Positions 26,850 to 33,596 of a DNA stretch of 54,134 nucleotides are shown one piece after another. The DNA comes from a virus, in IMG/VR virus record IMGVR_UViG_3300027749_003795, positions 1 to 54,134 of that record, one strand, 5' to 3'. A program made the translations under genes and the position numbers. Within the stretch, counting starts at the first letter, position 1. Each line of letters begins with the position of its first letter. The notes under the pieces are model-generated. The model ran no database searches. It saw nothing but the letters and a program-made list of their open reading frames with translations, and was not told where the DNA came from.

Positions 26850-27013
26850 TGTCCACTGAAGCTGATAAAATTAAAAAACTTGAACAGCAGGTTGAGCAAT
26901 TGATCAAACAGAATCAAGAGTTAAACCAACGTATTAGTTTATTAGAAAGAGAAAATGGCCGTAGACGGCAAGAGGTTAATCAAATAACCTCAGCAATCAA
27001 TAGAAGAGGATAA
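26849..27013 (+). CDS. 54-aa coiled-coil protein after nrdB
   Basis: ATG overlaps the nrdB stop (TAATG). The peptide is a single charged coiled coil (KIKKLEQQVEQLIKQNQELN, RISLLERENGRRRQ) with a clear Leu/Ile heptad. It ends 5 nt before the glutaredoxin start. It may oligomerise, but its role is unknown. Confidence 0.65.
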   Translation: MSTEADKIKKLEQQVEQLIKQNQELNQRISLLERENGRRRQEVNQITSAINRRG

Positions 27014-27018
27014 TAAAA

Positions 27019-27240
27019 ATGAAAGCAATATTATGGAGTAAGTACAATTGTACTAATTGTGATCAAGCCCATGCATTACTAATTTCCAAAGGTTATCAAA
27101 TTGAAGAACGTAAGATTGGCGACGGATACTCTAAAGAAGAATTATTTGAAGAAGTACCTAATGCTCGCAGTGTTCCACAAATCTTTATTGAAGGTGCTCA
27201 TGTAGGTGGATTCAATGAGCTCAGGGAATATCTAAAATGA
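27019..27240 (+). CDS. Glutaredoxin (CTNC active site)
   Basis: A 73-aa thioredoxin-fold protein: MKAILWSKYNCTNCDQAHAL with a CTNC redox pair in place of the usual CPYC, the cis-Pro loop RSVPQIFIEG and the GGFNEL glutathione-binding turn. Located after nrdAB it most likely re-reduces the NrdA C-terminal cysteines, as phage T4 NrdC does. Its 4-nt ATGA overlap with the next gene shows coupling. The Pro-less active site may shift its redox potential. Confidence 0.9.
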   Translation: MKAILWSKYNCTNCDQAHALLISKGYQIEERKIGDGYSKEELFEEVPNARSVPQIFIEGAHVGGFNELREYLK

Positions 27241-27671
27241 CAAAAAATATAGAGATTGTTCCACTTGACAACGACACAATCAATACCATCACATTGGATA
27301 AGTTGTCGATACCACCCTATCTAACAGCAAACTTAACTAGTGGTCCATATCCTAGTCTTAATGTAGGTTTAGGAACAAGCGGTAGTGGTGGAACTTATTA
27401 TACCACCAACAGCACATCACCTTGGCAAAACCTTACTATGACTAATAATCATCAATCATCATTAAATGTAAAAGGTGATGCAGAGTTCGAAGGCAAGGTT
27501 AAAGTAAATGGCCAGGATCTCGGTGAGTTTATGGAAACAATATCCAAGCGTCTTGCTATACTTGTACCAGACCCGGCTAAGTTAGAACACTTTGAAGCGT
27601 TAAAGAAAGCCTACAACCACTATAAGATGCTGGAAAAGTTGTGCGAATTACCCAAAGAAGAAAAGGAATAA
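27237..27671 (+). CDS. Phage virion-associated conserved protein
   Basis: A 144-aa protein. The first half is Ser/Thr/Gly-rich and disordered (NLTSGPYPSLNVGLGTSG); the second half (SLNVKGDAEFEGKVKVNGQD, LGEFMETISKRLAILVPDPA, LEHFEALKKAYNHYKMLEKL) is a block conserved in T4-like marine phages. The VKGDAEFEGKVKVNG segment resembles fibre shaft motifs. It is cotranscribed with the nrd genes on one side and precedes baseplate-type genes on the other. Function unknown. Confidence 0.75.
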   Translation: MTKNIEIVPLDNDTINTITLDKLSIPPYLTANLTSGPYPSLNVGLGTSGSGGTYYTTNSTSPWQNLTMTNNHQSSLNVKGDAEFEGKVKVNGQDLGEFMETISKRLAILVPDPAKLEHFEALKKAYNHYKMLEKLCELPKEEKE

Positions 27672-27672
27672 A

Positions 27673-27960
27673 ATGTTAATAGAAAGAGGATTTACCACTG
27701 CTGATGTTGTTAGTTTAAAACTAATTAACGGTGAAGAATTAATTGCACGTTTTGAAAGTGAAACTGCTGACATAATTAAAATTGTTAAACCAATGTGCGT
27801 TACACTTAATGGTCAAGGTGTTGGATTAATGCCTTGGATGTTTCTTGGCAATGGTAAAGAAGTAACTTTAAACAAGTCACATATATTTGCCATAATGACC
27901 AGCAAGCATGAGGCTGCTGATCAATATAGAGACAGTACCACTGATATAGCATTACGATAA
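27673..27960 (+). CDS. Small Sm-like phage protein
   Basis: A 95-aa beta-rich protein (ADVVSLKLINGEELIARFES, IIKIVKPMCVTLNGQGVGLM, LNKSHIFAIMTSKHEAADQY). The VSLKLINGEELIARFES strand pattern recalls the Sm/LSm-like fold seen in conserved proteins of T4-like cyanophages. It may bind RNA, but no experiment-based family name can be given from the sequence alone. One nt separates it from the previous gene. Confidence 0.7.
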   Translation: MLIERGFTTADVVSLKLINGEELIARFESETADIIKIVKPMCVTLNGQGVGLMPWMFLGNGKEVTLNKSHIFAIMTSKHEAADQYRDSTTDIALR

Positions 27961-27963
27961 ATA
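27956..27963 (+). promoter_or_regulatory. Late promoter element GATAAATA
   Basis: Expected start ~27969, ahead of AAGGGGAT and the ATG at 27983. Confidence 0.55.
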
Positions 27964-27982
27964 TTATCCAAGGGGATAATAT

Positions 27983-29035
27983 ATGGCGGTAGATCAGCCG
28001 GTGGCTAGATTTGGTGATCCAACAACTACAGGACACGGGTGTGATGGGACAACAACTGTAATTGGTCCAACTGGTGCTACGGCTAAAGTTTATGCAAATA
28101 ATTTAGGAATAGAATGTAAAGATAATCCTACTGCTGCACATACCATACCGTCGGGTCGTATATGTGTTGATCATCCAGCAAAAATTAATGAGGGGTCTGA
28201 TAGTGTTTTTATTGCTAATATTCCTGTTGCTAGAGTTACTGATTCTACAGATGGCGGTGCAATAACATCAGGAAGTCCTAATGTATTTGTAGGGAAAGCA
28301 CCGGGAACTTTTGGAATATCGTCAGTATCTGTTTCAATTTATATTCCCGAAGGAGACCAAACTTCGGCAGTAACATTAGTTAATAATTATGTTGCTGCTC
28401 AAACTGGACAACCTAATACCTATTATAAACCAGAAGCGGCTGCGGATGGTGTTAAAGGTAACTATGCAGGTACTCCAGAAATATCCAATCCTGCTGCTGT
28501 ATCAACTGGAACAGTGGCATCTGATCCAACCGCATCGGATCTCATACCATTCTTACAAGCAAGAGTATTAGAGGCAGGATCTGGTACATGGAGAGAAACA
28601 GGTCAAGGTGGTAATGCAAGTAATACTAAGATAACTGGGATATGGACTAATCTTGGATATCCTGCTAGCAATCCTTGGACAACAGATCAAACTGCATGGT
28701 GTATGGGCTTTGTTAATTATGCTCTTAAAAATTCTGGATACAAATATGTTCAAACAGCCAGTGCAGCACTTATCACTAGTAATCCAGAAAAGTGGGGGGC
28801 AGTACAAGTACCCAAAGCAGAAGCACAACCAGGCGATATTGCATTTTGGAGTTATAGGCATGTGAATTTTGTTTATACCGCTGCAAATGGAAAATACAGT
28901 TTTGTCGGTGGAAATCAAACTCCAAGCGGCGGGAAGAACAATCCAGATGATGGAGATATCACCATTTCATATCCAGGTGGTACCGCTGCAAGTAACGCAA
29001 ATTGGGTCAGTTGCTGGCGTATAAAAAAATCATAA
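27983..29035 (+). CDS. Baseplate spike: PAAR domain fused to CHAP/NlpC-type hydrolase
   Basis: A 350-aa protein. Residues ~1-100 are a PAAR-type repeat (QPVARFGDPTTTGHGCDG, HTIPSGRICVDHPAKINEGS, IPVARVTDSTDGGAITSGSP) that forms the sharp tip of contractile tail spikes and binds a metal. Residues ~195-350 are a CHAP/NlpC-P60-like peptidase: WCMGFVNYALKNSGY (catalytic Cys), PGDIAFWSYRHVNFVY (catalytic His), then SFVGGNQTPSGG and SCWRIKK. It therefore both pierces and cuts peptidoglycan during entry. Own late promoter and strong ribosome-binding site fit a virion gene. Supports a myovirus tail. Confidence 0.85.
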   Translation: MAVDQPVARFGDPTTTGHGCDGTTTVIGPTGATAKVYANNLGIECKDNPTAAHTIPSGRICVDHPAKINEGSDSVFIANIPVARVTDSTDGGAITSGSPNVFVGKAPGTFGISSVSVSIYIPEGDQTSAVTLVNNYVAAQTGQPNTYYKPEAAADGVKGNYAGTPEISNPAAVSTGTVASDPTASDLIPFLQARVLEAGSGTWRETGQGGNASNTKITGIWTNLGYPASNPWTTDQTAWCMGFVNYALKNSGYKYVQTASAALITSNPEKWGAVQVPKAEAQPGDIAFWSYRHVNFVYTAANGKYSFVGGNQTPSGGKNNPDDGDITISYPGGTAASNANWVSCWRIKKS

Positions 29036-29044
29036 GTATTATAG

Positions 29045-29130
29045 TCTGCAAGGGCATAATGCATAGCATTTTGGAAGGTGCAAGTCCGGGAGGCAGGAGA
29101 AGCCAATTCTTGCAGATTTCTCCACTTTTT
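29045..29130 (+). ncRNA. Compact structured RNA element of unknown class
   Basis: An 8-bp closing stem TCTGCAAG (29045-29052)/CTTGCAGA (29109-29116) encloses 56 nt with three possible short hairpins (ATGC/GCAT, GGA/TCC, GGC/GCC). A competing stem GGAGAA (29096-29101)/TTCTCC (29118-29123) followed by ACTTTTT could be a terminator. The mutually exclusive folds look switch-like. It may simply be the terminator of the PAAR gene. No known riboswitch family is matched with confidence. Confidence 0.4.
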
Positions 29131-29143
29131 GGGTAAATTATGG

Positions 29144-29172
29144 TTGACAAACTGGTAAAACCATGTTATAAT
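29144..29172 (+). promoter_or_regulatory. sigma70-type promoter TTGACA-N17-TATAAT
   Basis: Consensus -35 and -10 hexamers with 17-nt spacing; expected start ~29179, ahead of AAAGGAG and the small gene at 29202. Confidence 0.85.
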
Positions 29173-29201
29173 TAACGCTTAACAACACAAAGGAGTCTGC
29201 T

Positions 29202-29348
29202 ATGTACCGATATAAAGTTTGGGTTCGTTTGAATCCTTATCAAACCGCCAATGTTATTGTTAATGCTGACAACGACTGGCAGGCTAAAATGATTGCCGAA
29301 GCCCAATATGGTCAAGGCATGGTGTTGAATTATATGCGAGAAGACTAA
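29202..29348 (+). CDS. 48-aa conserved small phage protein
   Basis: A short gene with a perfect sigma70 promoter and AAAGGAG before its ATG. The peptide (MYRYKVWVRLNPYQTANVIV, then AKMIAEAQYGQGMVLNY) has a beta-beta-alpha pattern; similar short MYRYxVxV proteins are frequent in T4-like cyanophages. Strong early-type expression signals suggest a host-takeover peptide. No function is known to me. Confidence 0.75.
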   Translation: MYRYKVWVRLNPYQTANVIVNADNDWQAKMIAEAQYGQGMVLNYMRED

Positions 29349-29408
29349 AAAATTTTACCAACGATGTAGGAATATTGAAAAAAAGAACTTAACTGATTGT
29401 ATACTATG

Positions 29409-29416
29409 CATAAATA
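29409..29416 (+). promoter_or_regulatory. Late promoter element CATAAATA
   Basis: Expected start ~29422; leader of about 20 nt without a Shine-Dalgarno sequence before the ATG at 29442. Confidence 0.5.
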
Positions 29417-29441
29417 GTTAGTAATTAATTTTTTCAACTAT

Positions 29442-30416
29442 ATGACACTACCGCTATATCCTACTTCATTAGCTTTTAGCCAGATTCAGGGAGAGTTCGG
29501 AGGTGGTGGTGACATCAGCCTAAGTGAATACTATGCCGGTGCTGCTAATAATTATGTGCCGGCAGGAACTCAGGGTTTTATACCATTGACAACCAGACAA
29601 TCTGTAGCTATAAATATACCAAGTTCTGGTCCAATAAGTGTAATCAAATTTTTCGGAGCCAGACAGAAAGAAGCTGCTGGTTCACAATTCTTTTATGCGT
29701 CTGGTACGTTTACTGGAAAATATGGTTATACAGCAATAACCCTAGAATGGTATGACAATGATGGATACCATGCTGTAACCTATGCAACAACCCCAGGTAC
29801 ATCTTATGATGTTACCATAGGTGGTGCAGGTGCTGCTAGTTCATTTGGTACACAAAATACTGGTGCTTTTGATAAAAGTGTTTTCAATGTTTGGAGTCGA
29901 GTTGATGCCGTTTCTTATCCCAGAACTACAATTTATAATGGTTTATCAGCGGCTTACAACTTTCGGGTAGGAACACAAACTCCCGTTATAGGGGGTTTTA
30001 GTACTTTTAATTATAATGGCAGTACGTACAATAATACAATGTATTCTACCGATGCGCTGCCTGCGGGTTACGACAAAAATAATAATTATTATCCTGCTGA
30101 ACCAAGACACGGATCATTAAGTGAGTATTTTAGTGACCAGTTTGGAATCTATTTTACTAATGACTACGAAGCCTATCATGGACAATTGTATCATAGTGCT
30201 GGTATTACTACTTTTCCATCTACAGTGGCCTATAACGGAGGTGTATATTTAAGTTATAATAGTTCTTACAGTGGCCAGGGTATAAGTATTGATACTTGGG
30301 ATGTTCTGACTGGTGATTTACGTATGGCGTTCGGCGAGTCTAACCCCGGCGAACGCGATATGCAAGGAGTAGTAAACTATAGACAGCCGGTTTGGATTAA
30401 AGCAAGTTGGGGATAA
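29442..30416 (+). CDS. Short tail fibre-like structural protein
   Basis: A 324-aa protein. The N-terminus (LAFSQIQGEFGGGGDISLSE, YYAGAANNYVPAGTQG, SGPISVIKFFGAR) is a virion-attachment module widely seen at the start of marine phage fibre and structural proteins. The rest is Tyr/Asn/Gly-rich beta sequence (YNGSTYNNTMYSTDALPAGY) with a C-terminal WIKASWG. No catalytic motif. Probably a short fibre or baseplate-attached adhesin, in an operon with the two following unknown genes. Confidence 0.75.
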   Translation: MTLPLYPTSLAFSQIQGEFGGGGDISLSEYYAGAANNYVPAGTQGFIPLTTRQSVAINIPSSGPISVIKFFGARQKEAAGSQFFYASGTFTGKYGYTAITLEWYDNDGYHAVTYATTPGTSYDVTIGGAGAASSFGTQNTGAFDKSVFNVWSRVDAVSYPRTTIYNGLSAAYNFRVGTQTPVIGGFSTFNYNGSTYNNTMYSTDALPAGYDKNNNYYPAEPRHGSLSEYFSDQFGIYFTNDYEAYHGQLYHSAGITTFPSTVAYNGGVYLSYNSSYSGQGISIDTWDVLTGDLRMAFGESNPGERDMQGVVNYRQPVWIKASWG

Positions 30417-30419
30417 AAT

Positions 30420-30839
30420 ATGACAACAAATGAATCAAATATAGATATTGAAGATATTCATTATCAAGCCAGACTAGAACAACATTTAAATCAAAACCCT
30501 TTATTTGAAGAACGTGTTAAAATTATTAAAGAGTTACCTACTAATGTTATTCATGATGAAGTTGAAGAAATATATTTAAGTTATCAACAATCAAATAAAT
30601 TAAGTCAAGATGGATATTATATTGAAACCAGTAAAGTACTTGACTCTAGTATAAGAGTTGAGGTTAGAAATGGTACAATAAATTGTTATTATTTTGATGG
30701 TCAATTTGTTGCAGGTCACGGAGCAATAAGTGAAAAAAAAGATATGGTTTCAAATGCACCACCTTTAAAGTATTCTTCACTTAACTATTCAGGCAATATG
30801 GTTAATGATCCATCTACAACAAAAGTTAGGAATATATAA
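30420..30839 (+). CDS. Unknown protein downstream of short fibre
   Basis: A 139-aa soluble, acidic protein (IDIEDIHYQARLEQHLNQNP, YYIETSKVLDSSIRVEVRNG). GGGGAT at the end of the fibre gene serves as ribosome-binding site. No domain recognised. Its place directly after a fibre gene could mean a fibre chaperone or accessory virion subunit, as in other phages, but this is only context. Confidence 0.65.
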   Translation: MTTNESNIDIEDIHYQARLEQHLNQNPLFEERVKIIKELPTNVIHDEVEEIYLSYQQSNKLSQDGYYIETSKVLDSSIRVEVRNGTINCYYFDGQFVAGHGAISEKKDMVSNAPPLKYSSLNYSGNMVNDPSTTKVRNI

Positions 30840-30841
30840 AA

Positions 30842-31372
30842 ATGACACGTACTGTTAAAGTAGCAAATGCATTTTCAAATTTAAAGTTATCGGTAATTGA
30901 AACGATATATTCATCCGCTGGTGAAGTTTTTGAATCTACTTTTTCAAATCCCATTTTAGAAAATGGCAATATTAAGACTTTTACTTTTAAAGGTGGTAAA
31001 AAGATTGAATTCCCAGATACAGAACAAACAACGGAAGTATATTATGCACCTTCGTTAATAGCGCCTGGTCCAATAATTGCAGGCAAAAAACACTTTAGAG
31101 TTACAATTTTACAAGATGATACTCGTGATTATTGTGTACAAACGTTAATAGCAACTTATTCACTTAATGCATCAATTACGGATATAGCCGCAGGAAACTC
31201 TTCAGATATTACTAAGGGATGTTTAATTTACATACATGGTACAAGGTACACACTAAATGATATAATTTGCACAGAAAGTGAGCTATTTGCTTTAGAGAAT
31301 AATGATGCCAAAATTACTGCAACAGATTCTTGCAAAGTTTATATATTCAGAGCAATATTAAAAGATTATTAA
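30842..31372 (+). CDS. Unknown protein, possibly virion-associated
   Basis: A 176-aa protein rich in Thr/Ile beta strands (TVKVANAFSNLKLSVIETIY, KKIEFPDTEQTTEVYYAPSL, CKVYIFRAILKD). The pattern looks like a small all-beta domain. Two nt separate it from the previous gene. AT-rich, no signal peptide or membrane segment. I cannot place the family. Confidence 0.65.
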   Translation: MTRTVKVANAFSNLKLSVIETIYSSAGEVFESTFSNPILENGNIKTFTFKGGKKIEFPDTEQTTEVYYAPSLIAPGPIIAGKKHFRVTILQDDTRDYCVQTLIATYSLNASITDIAAGNSSDITKGCLIYIHGTRYTLNDIICTESELFALENNDAKITATDSCKVYIFRAILKDY

Positions 31373-31373
31373 A

Positions 31374-31481
31374 ATGTTACTTACATTATTTGCTATATGG
31401 CAGTTTATTAAACTGTATATAGGAGTGCGACTATATAAATTTTTTAAAGTAAAATATATAACTTATAAGACAATAAAATGA
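31374..31481 (+). CDS. 35-aa hydrophobic/basic peptide
   Basis: ATG just after the previous stop and TGA overlapping the next ATG (ATGA). The peptide has one hydrophobic stretch (LLTLFAIWQFIKLYIGVRLY) then a basic tail, so it could be a single-span membrane peptide. The tight overlap supports translation; function unknown. Confidence 0.5.
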   Translation: MLLTLFAIWQFIKLYIGVRLYKFFKVKYITYKTIK

Positions 31482-32410
31482 AAATTGAATATAAATCACA
31501 ACCATTAAAACAAAACTGGGATCAAGTGTTACCAAAATATTGGTTTGATAATAGTCCATTTAAAACTCATTTTATGAATGCACTTAGTATAATGATACCT
31601 GTTTCTGAATTGGTAGTAATTCATACATTAAAAGAAACACAGAAACATTTACAAGATACTGAATTAAAAAATCAAATCAATGATATGATTGCTCAAGAAA
31701 ACTGGCATAGTTATTCACATAAAAAGTATAATTTTTGGTTGGAAAGTATTGATTTGCCTTCTTTTGAATTATCTTCAAAATGGTTAGTTAATTTAACAAA
31801 TGCTAAAAAAAGAGCAGATAAATTATTAGGACCTGTTTTTTGGCTTCCAGTAATTGTTGCTGGTGAACATACCGCAGTTTGTTTTTTAGAATACATATTA
31901 GAGCGTCCTTATCTACTAGAACAGATGCATCCACATTTTAGACAAGCATGGGTATGGCACAGTCTAGAAGAACTTGAACATAAAGGTACTTCCATGGATA
32001 TGTGGATTGATACTAAAGAAAAATTTAATCGAAAAAAATGGAAACTCAACCTGGCTCATATTATTCAAGGTATTAGATTTCACTCAACTGTTATACAATA
32101 TACATTTACTTTTTTAAATAGAGACAAACAACTGTGGAAATGGCGTACTCTTAAAGATGGTATGAGTTTCTTTTTTGGACTTGATGGTTTATTTTGGAAA
32201 ACTGTAGTACCTTGGTGTTCATTGTTTAAAACAGATTTTCATCCTTGGAATCATGACACCAGGTATTTGTTTGATCGTCATCAAAAGATTTTTGAAATTT
32301 CAAATATTTCATCAGAAAGATTAAAAGAAATCGAAGAGGACTTTCATGGATGTGTTGCTGATATGGAAACTATTATTGCACAAAATAATACCAAAGTAAC
32401 TGTGATATAA
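31478..32410 (+). CDS. Predicted metal-dependent hydrolase (PF10118/COG3687-like)
   Basis: A 310-aa helical protein with a ferritin-like set of Glu/His ligands: VSELVVIHTL, QENWHSYSHKKYN, AGEHTAVCFLEYIL and WHSLEELEHKG. This arrangement matches the predicted metal-dependent hydrolase family PF10118, found in proteobacteria and thought to be di-iron proteins. The substrate is unknown. It lies in an AT-rich cluster with an oxygenase-like gene and was probably acquired from a bacterium as an auxiliary metabolic gene. Confidence 0.75.
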   Translation: MKIEYKSQPLKQNWDQVLPKYWFDNSPFKTHFMNALSIMIPVSELVVIHTLKETQKHLQDTELKNQINDMIAQENWHSYSHKKYNFWLESIDLPSFELSSKWLVNLTNAKKRADKLLGPVFWLPVIVAGEHTAVCFLEYILERPYLLEQMHPHFRQAWVWHSLEELEHKGTSMDMWIDTKEKFNRKKWKLNLAHIIQGIRFHSTVIQYTFTFLNRDKQLWKWRTLKDGMSFFFGLDGLFWKTVVPWCSLFKTDFHPWNHDTRYLFDRHQKIFEISNISSERLKEIEEDFHGCVADMETIIAQNNTKVTVI

Positions 32411-32413
32411 AAA

Positions 32414-32998
32414 ATGTCATTTTATCATAAAATAAAAAATTATTTAAGTCCTACTCCATTACATATTGAAGAACCATTCCTTTGGAAATATGTTGATATT
32501 GATAGTGAATTAGTTGATGAAATTAAAGATATATATCTAAAAAAATTAAAAAAGAACTTACAAGATTATGAATTTTTTCAGATACTAAAAATTAAAATAC
32601 CAAATGTTGGAGGTCAAAAAGTAATAGGTGCAGGCCTTGCGGTATCAAAGGGTAATTATATACAGAAATATTGTCACAAGGATACCATAGATACTAATGC
32701 TTCTTATTATGCTTTAAACATTCCACTTCAAAATTGTGAAACCAGTGAAACGAATTTATATAATATTAAAAAAAATAAGTCAGTTTTATATAGTTTATAT
32801 GGCAGAACAATGCCGGGTGCTAGTATGGCCGAAATTGCAAAAGTTGTCGAGTGTGATGTGATTGCAACTTATACATTAGATCGACCTTTAATATTCAATA
32901 CTCAAATCTTTCATTCTGTAAATAATTTCAGTTTTGAAACTAGGTTAGCTATCAGTCTAAGATTTGATAACAGTGTAACACCTGATACTTTTAATTAA
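32414..32998 (+). CDS. Possible 2OG-Fe(II)-type oxygenase
   Basis: A 194-aa protein. YCHKDTIDT offers an HxD, and FNTQIFHSVNNFSFETRLAISLRF has the distal His and the Arg/Ser that bind 2-oxoglutarate in HxD...H...R enzymes; the beta-strand ending LAISLRF is typical. The match is suggestive rather than firm. Coupled to the preceding di-iron protein by a 3-nt gap. Alternative: a cupin-fold protein without this activity. Confidence 0.5.
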   Translation: MSFYHKIKNYLSPTPLHIEEPFLWKYVDIDSELVDEIKDIYLKKLKKNLQDYEFFQILKIKIPNVGGQKVIGAGLAVSKGNYIQKYCHKDTIDTNASYYALNIPLQNCETSETNLYNIKKNKSVLYSLYGRTMPGASMAEIAKVVECDVIATYTLDRPLIFNTQIFHSVNNFSFETRLAISLRFDNSVTPDTFN

Positions 32999-33018
32999 AG
33001 ACGTGAATCCTATTTTTG

Positions 33019-33047
33019 TTGACAAACTTAAAGAATAAATATATACT
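33019..33047 (+). promoter_or_regulatory. sigma70-type promoter of the tmRNA gene, with embedded late element
   Basis: TTGACA (33019-33024), 17-nt spacer, TATACT (33042-33047); expected start ~33054. A late element AATAAATA lies within the spacer at 33034-33041, so the gene could be expressed in both phases. Confidence 0.75.
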
Positions 33048-33119
33048 GTAAGCAATAGTTGTAATTCCTTCAAAGAGGATGTGTTCAAGAAGCCGGTTCG
33101 AATCCGGCCAGGTCCACCA

Positions 33120-33181
33120 TAAGAACATAAATTTACTATGGTATTCCGTATAAATTTACTTTGGTATTGTGTTTTTATGAT
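33120..33181 (+). other. Intervening segment between tmRNA halves
   Basis: AT-rich spacer joining the 3' and 5' halves of the permuted tmRNA. In two-piece tmRNAs this segment is removed by processing, leaving acceptor and coding RNAs. It contains a near-perfect 19-nt direct repeat. Confidence 0.8.
33127..33168 (+). repeat. 19-nt direct repeat in the tmRNA intervening segment
   Basis: ATAAATTTACTATGGTATT (33127-33145) is repeated at 33150-33168 with one mismatch (A to T), separated by 4 nt. It may reflect slippage duplication or an RNase-processing determinant. Confidence 0.85.
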
Positions 33182-33268
33182 GGGCCTGCTCTGGTAATCG
33201 ATTGGGCAAATAGTCAGCGACGGCAACTCGGTAGGCGATGACCGTTAATCAAGCAAATCAAACTAAAG

Positions 33269-33301
33269 GCAAACGACGAGTTATATTCCATGGCCGCTTA
33301 G
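33269..33301 (+). other. tmRNA tag reading frame ANDELYSMAA*
   Basis: Ten sense codons and TAG. The ANDE opening matches canonical proteobacterial tags; the end is SMAA instead of the usual ALAA. The resume codon GCA follows CTAAAG. The final Ala-Ala is retained, as needed for ClpX recognition; Met replaces Leu at the third position from the end. Confidence 0.9.
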
Positions 33302-33343
33302 GCTTTGGTGAGGTAGGAAATACCTTATTACCAAAACAACCAG

Positions 33344-33368
33344 AACCCGCTTCGGCGGGTTTCTTTTT
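33344..33368 (+). terminator. tmRNA terminator
   Basis: AACCCGC-TTCG-GCGGGTT hairpin followed by TCTTTTT. Confidence 0.9.
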
Positions 33369-33410
33369 GATTCTTGTAAACTTTTTGTTGTGCTACCGCG
33401 TTATATATAT

Positions 33411-33578
33411 ATGCAAGACAAAAAACAACTTGACTACGATAAACCGGTAGAGGATAAAACTGAACCGTTTTTGGAACAATATTTGCCCACTAGTTATGAT
33501 TGGAGATTATCCAATTGTGATGAAAGGCGATCTGGACCATGTCGTCGAGTTGATAATGTCAAGCATAAATTTCATTAA
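33411..33578 (+). CDS. Small unknown protein
   Basis: A 55-aa frame from the ATG at 33411 (MQDKKQLDYDKPVEDKTEPF, then RRSGPCRRVDNVKHKFH). An upstream in-frame start at 33390 lies close to the tmRNA terminator and is less likely. No clear ribosome-binding site. Composition is protein-like and hydrophilic with two Cys; function unknown. Confidence 0.5.
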   Translation: MQDKKQLDYDKPVEDKTEPFLEQYLPTSYDWRLSNCDERRSGPCRRVDNVKHKFH

Positions 33579-33596
33579 CTCTAAAGGAAACTTCAA

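Larger units (their letters stand above)
33054..33368 (+). ncRNA. ssrA: Circularly permuted (two-piece) tmRNA
   Basis: The 3' acceptor half comes first: T-arm GCCGG-TTCGAAT-CCGGC (33092-33108), acceptor strand CAGGTCC (33109-33115), A and an encoded CCA (33117-33119). After a 62-nt intervening segment the 5' half begins with GGGCCTG (33182-33188), which pairs fully with CAGGTCC and places a G-U at the third pair, the alanine identity signal. CTCTGGTAATCGAT resembles the tmRNA D-loop analogue. TTGGGCA (33202-33208) can pair with TGTTCAA (33082-33088) as helix P2. The tag frame at 33269 encodes ANDELYSMAA then TAG. Promoter and terminator flank it. tmRNA rescues stalled ribosomes and tags products for proteolysis. 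Piece ends after processing are inferred. Confidence 0.92.

Noticed and set aside
29045-29130. tRNA or cobalamin riboswitch
   Set aside because: GGTGCAAGTCC and CAGGAGA resemble parts of cobalamin aptamers, but the order and core are wrong; there is no T-loop or anticodon arm for a tRNA.
33054-33119. Ordinary tRNA gene or tRNA fragment
   Set aside because: No anticodon or D arm and no matching 5' acceptor strand upstream; the matching strand is 63 nt downstream, with a tag frame, which fits a permuted tmRNA.
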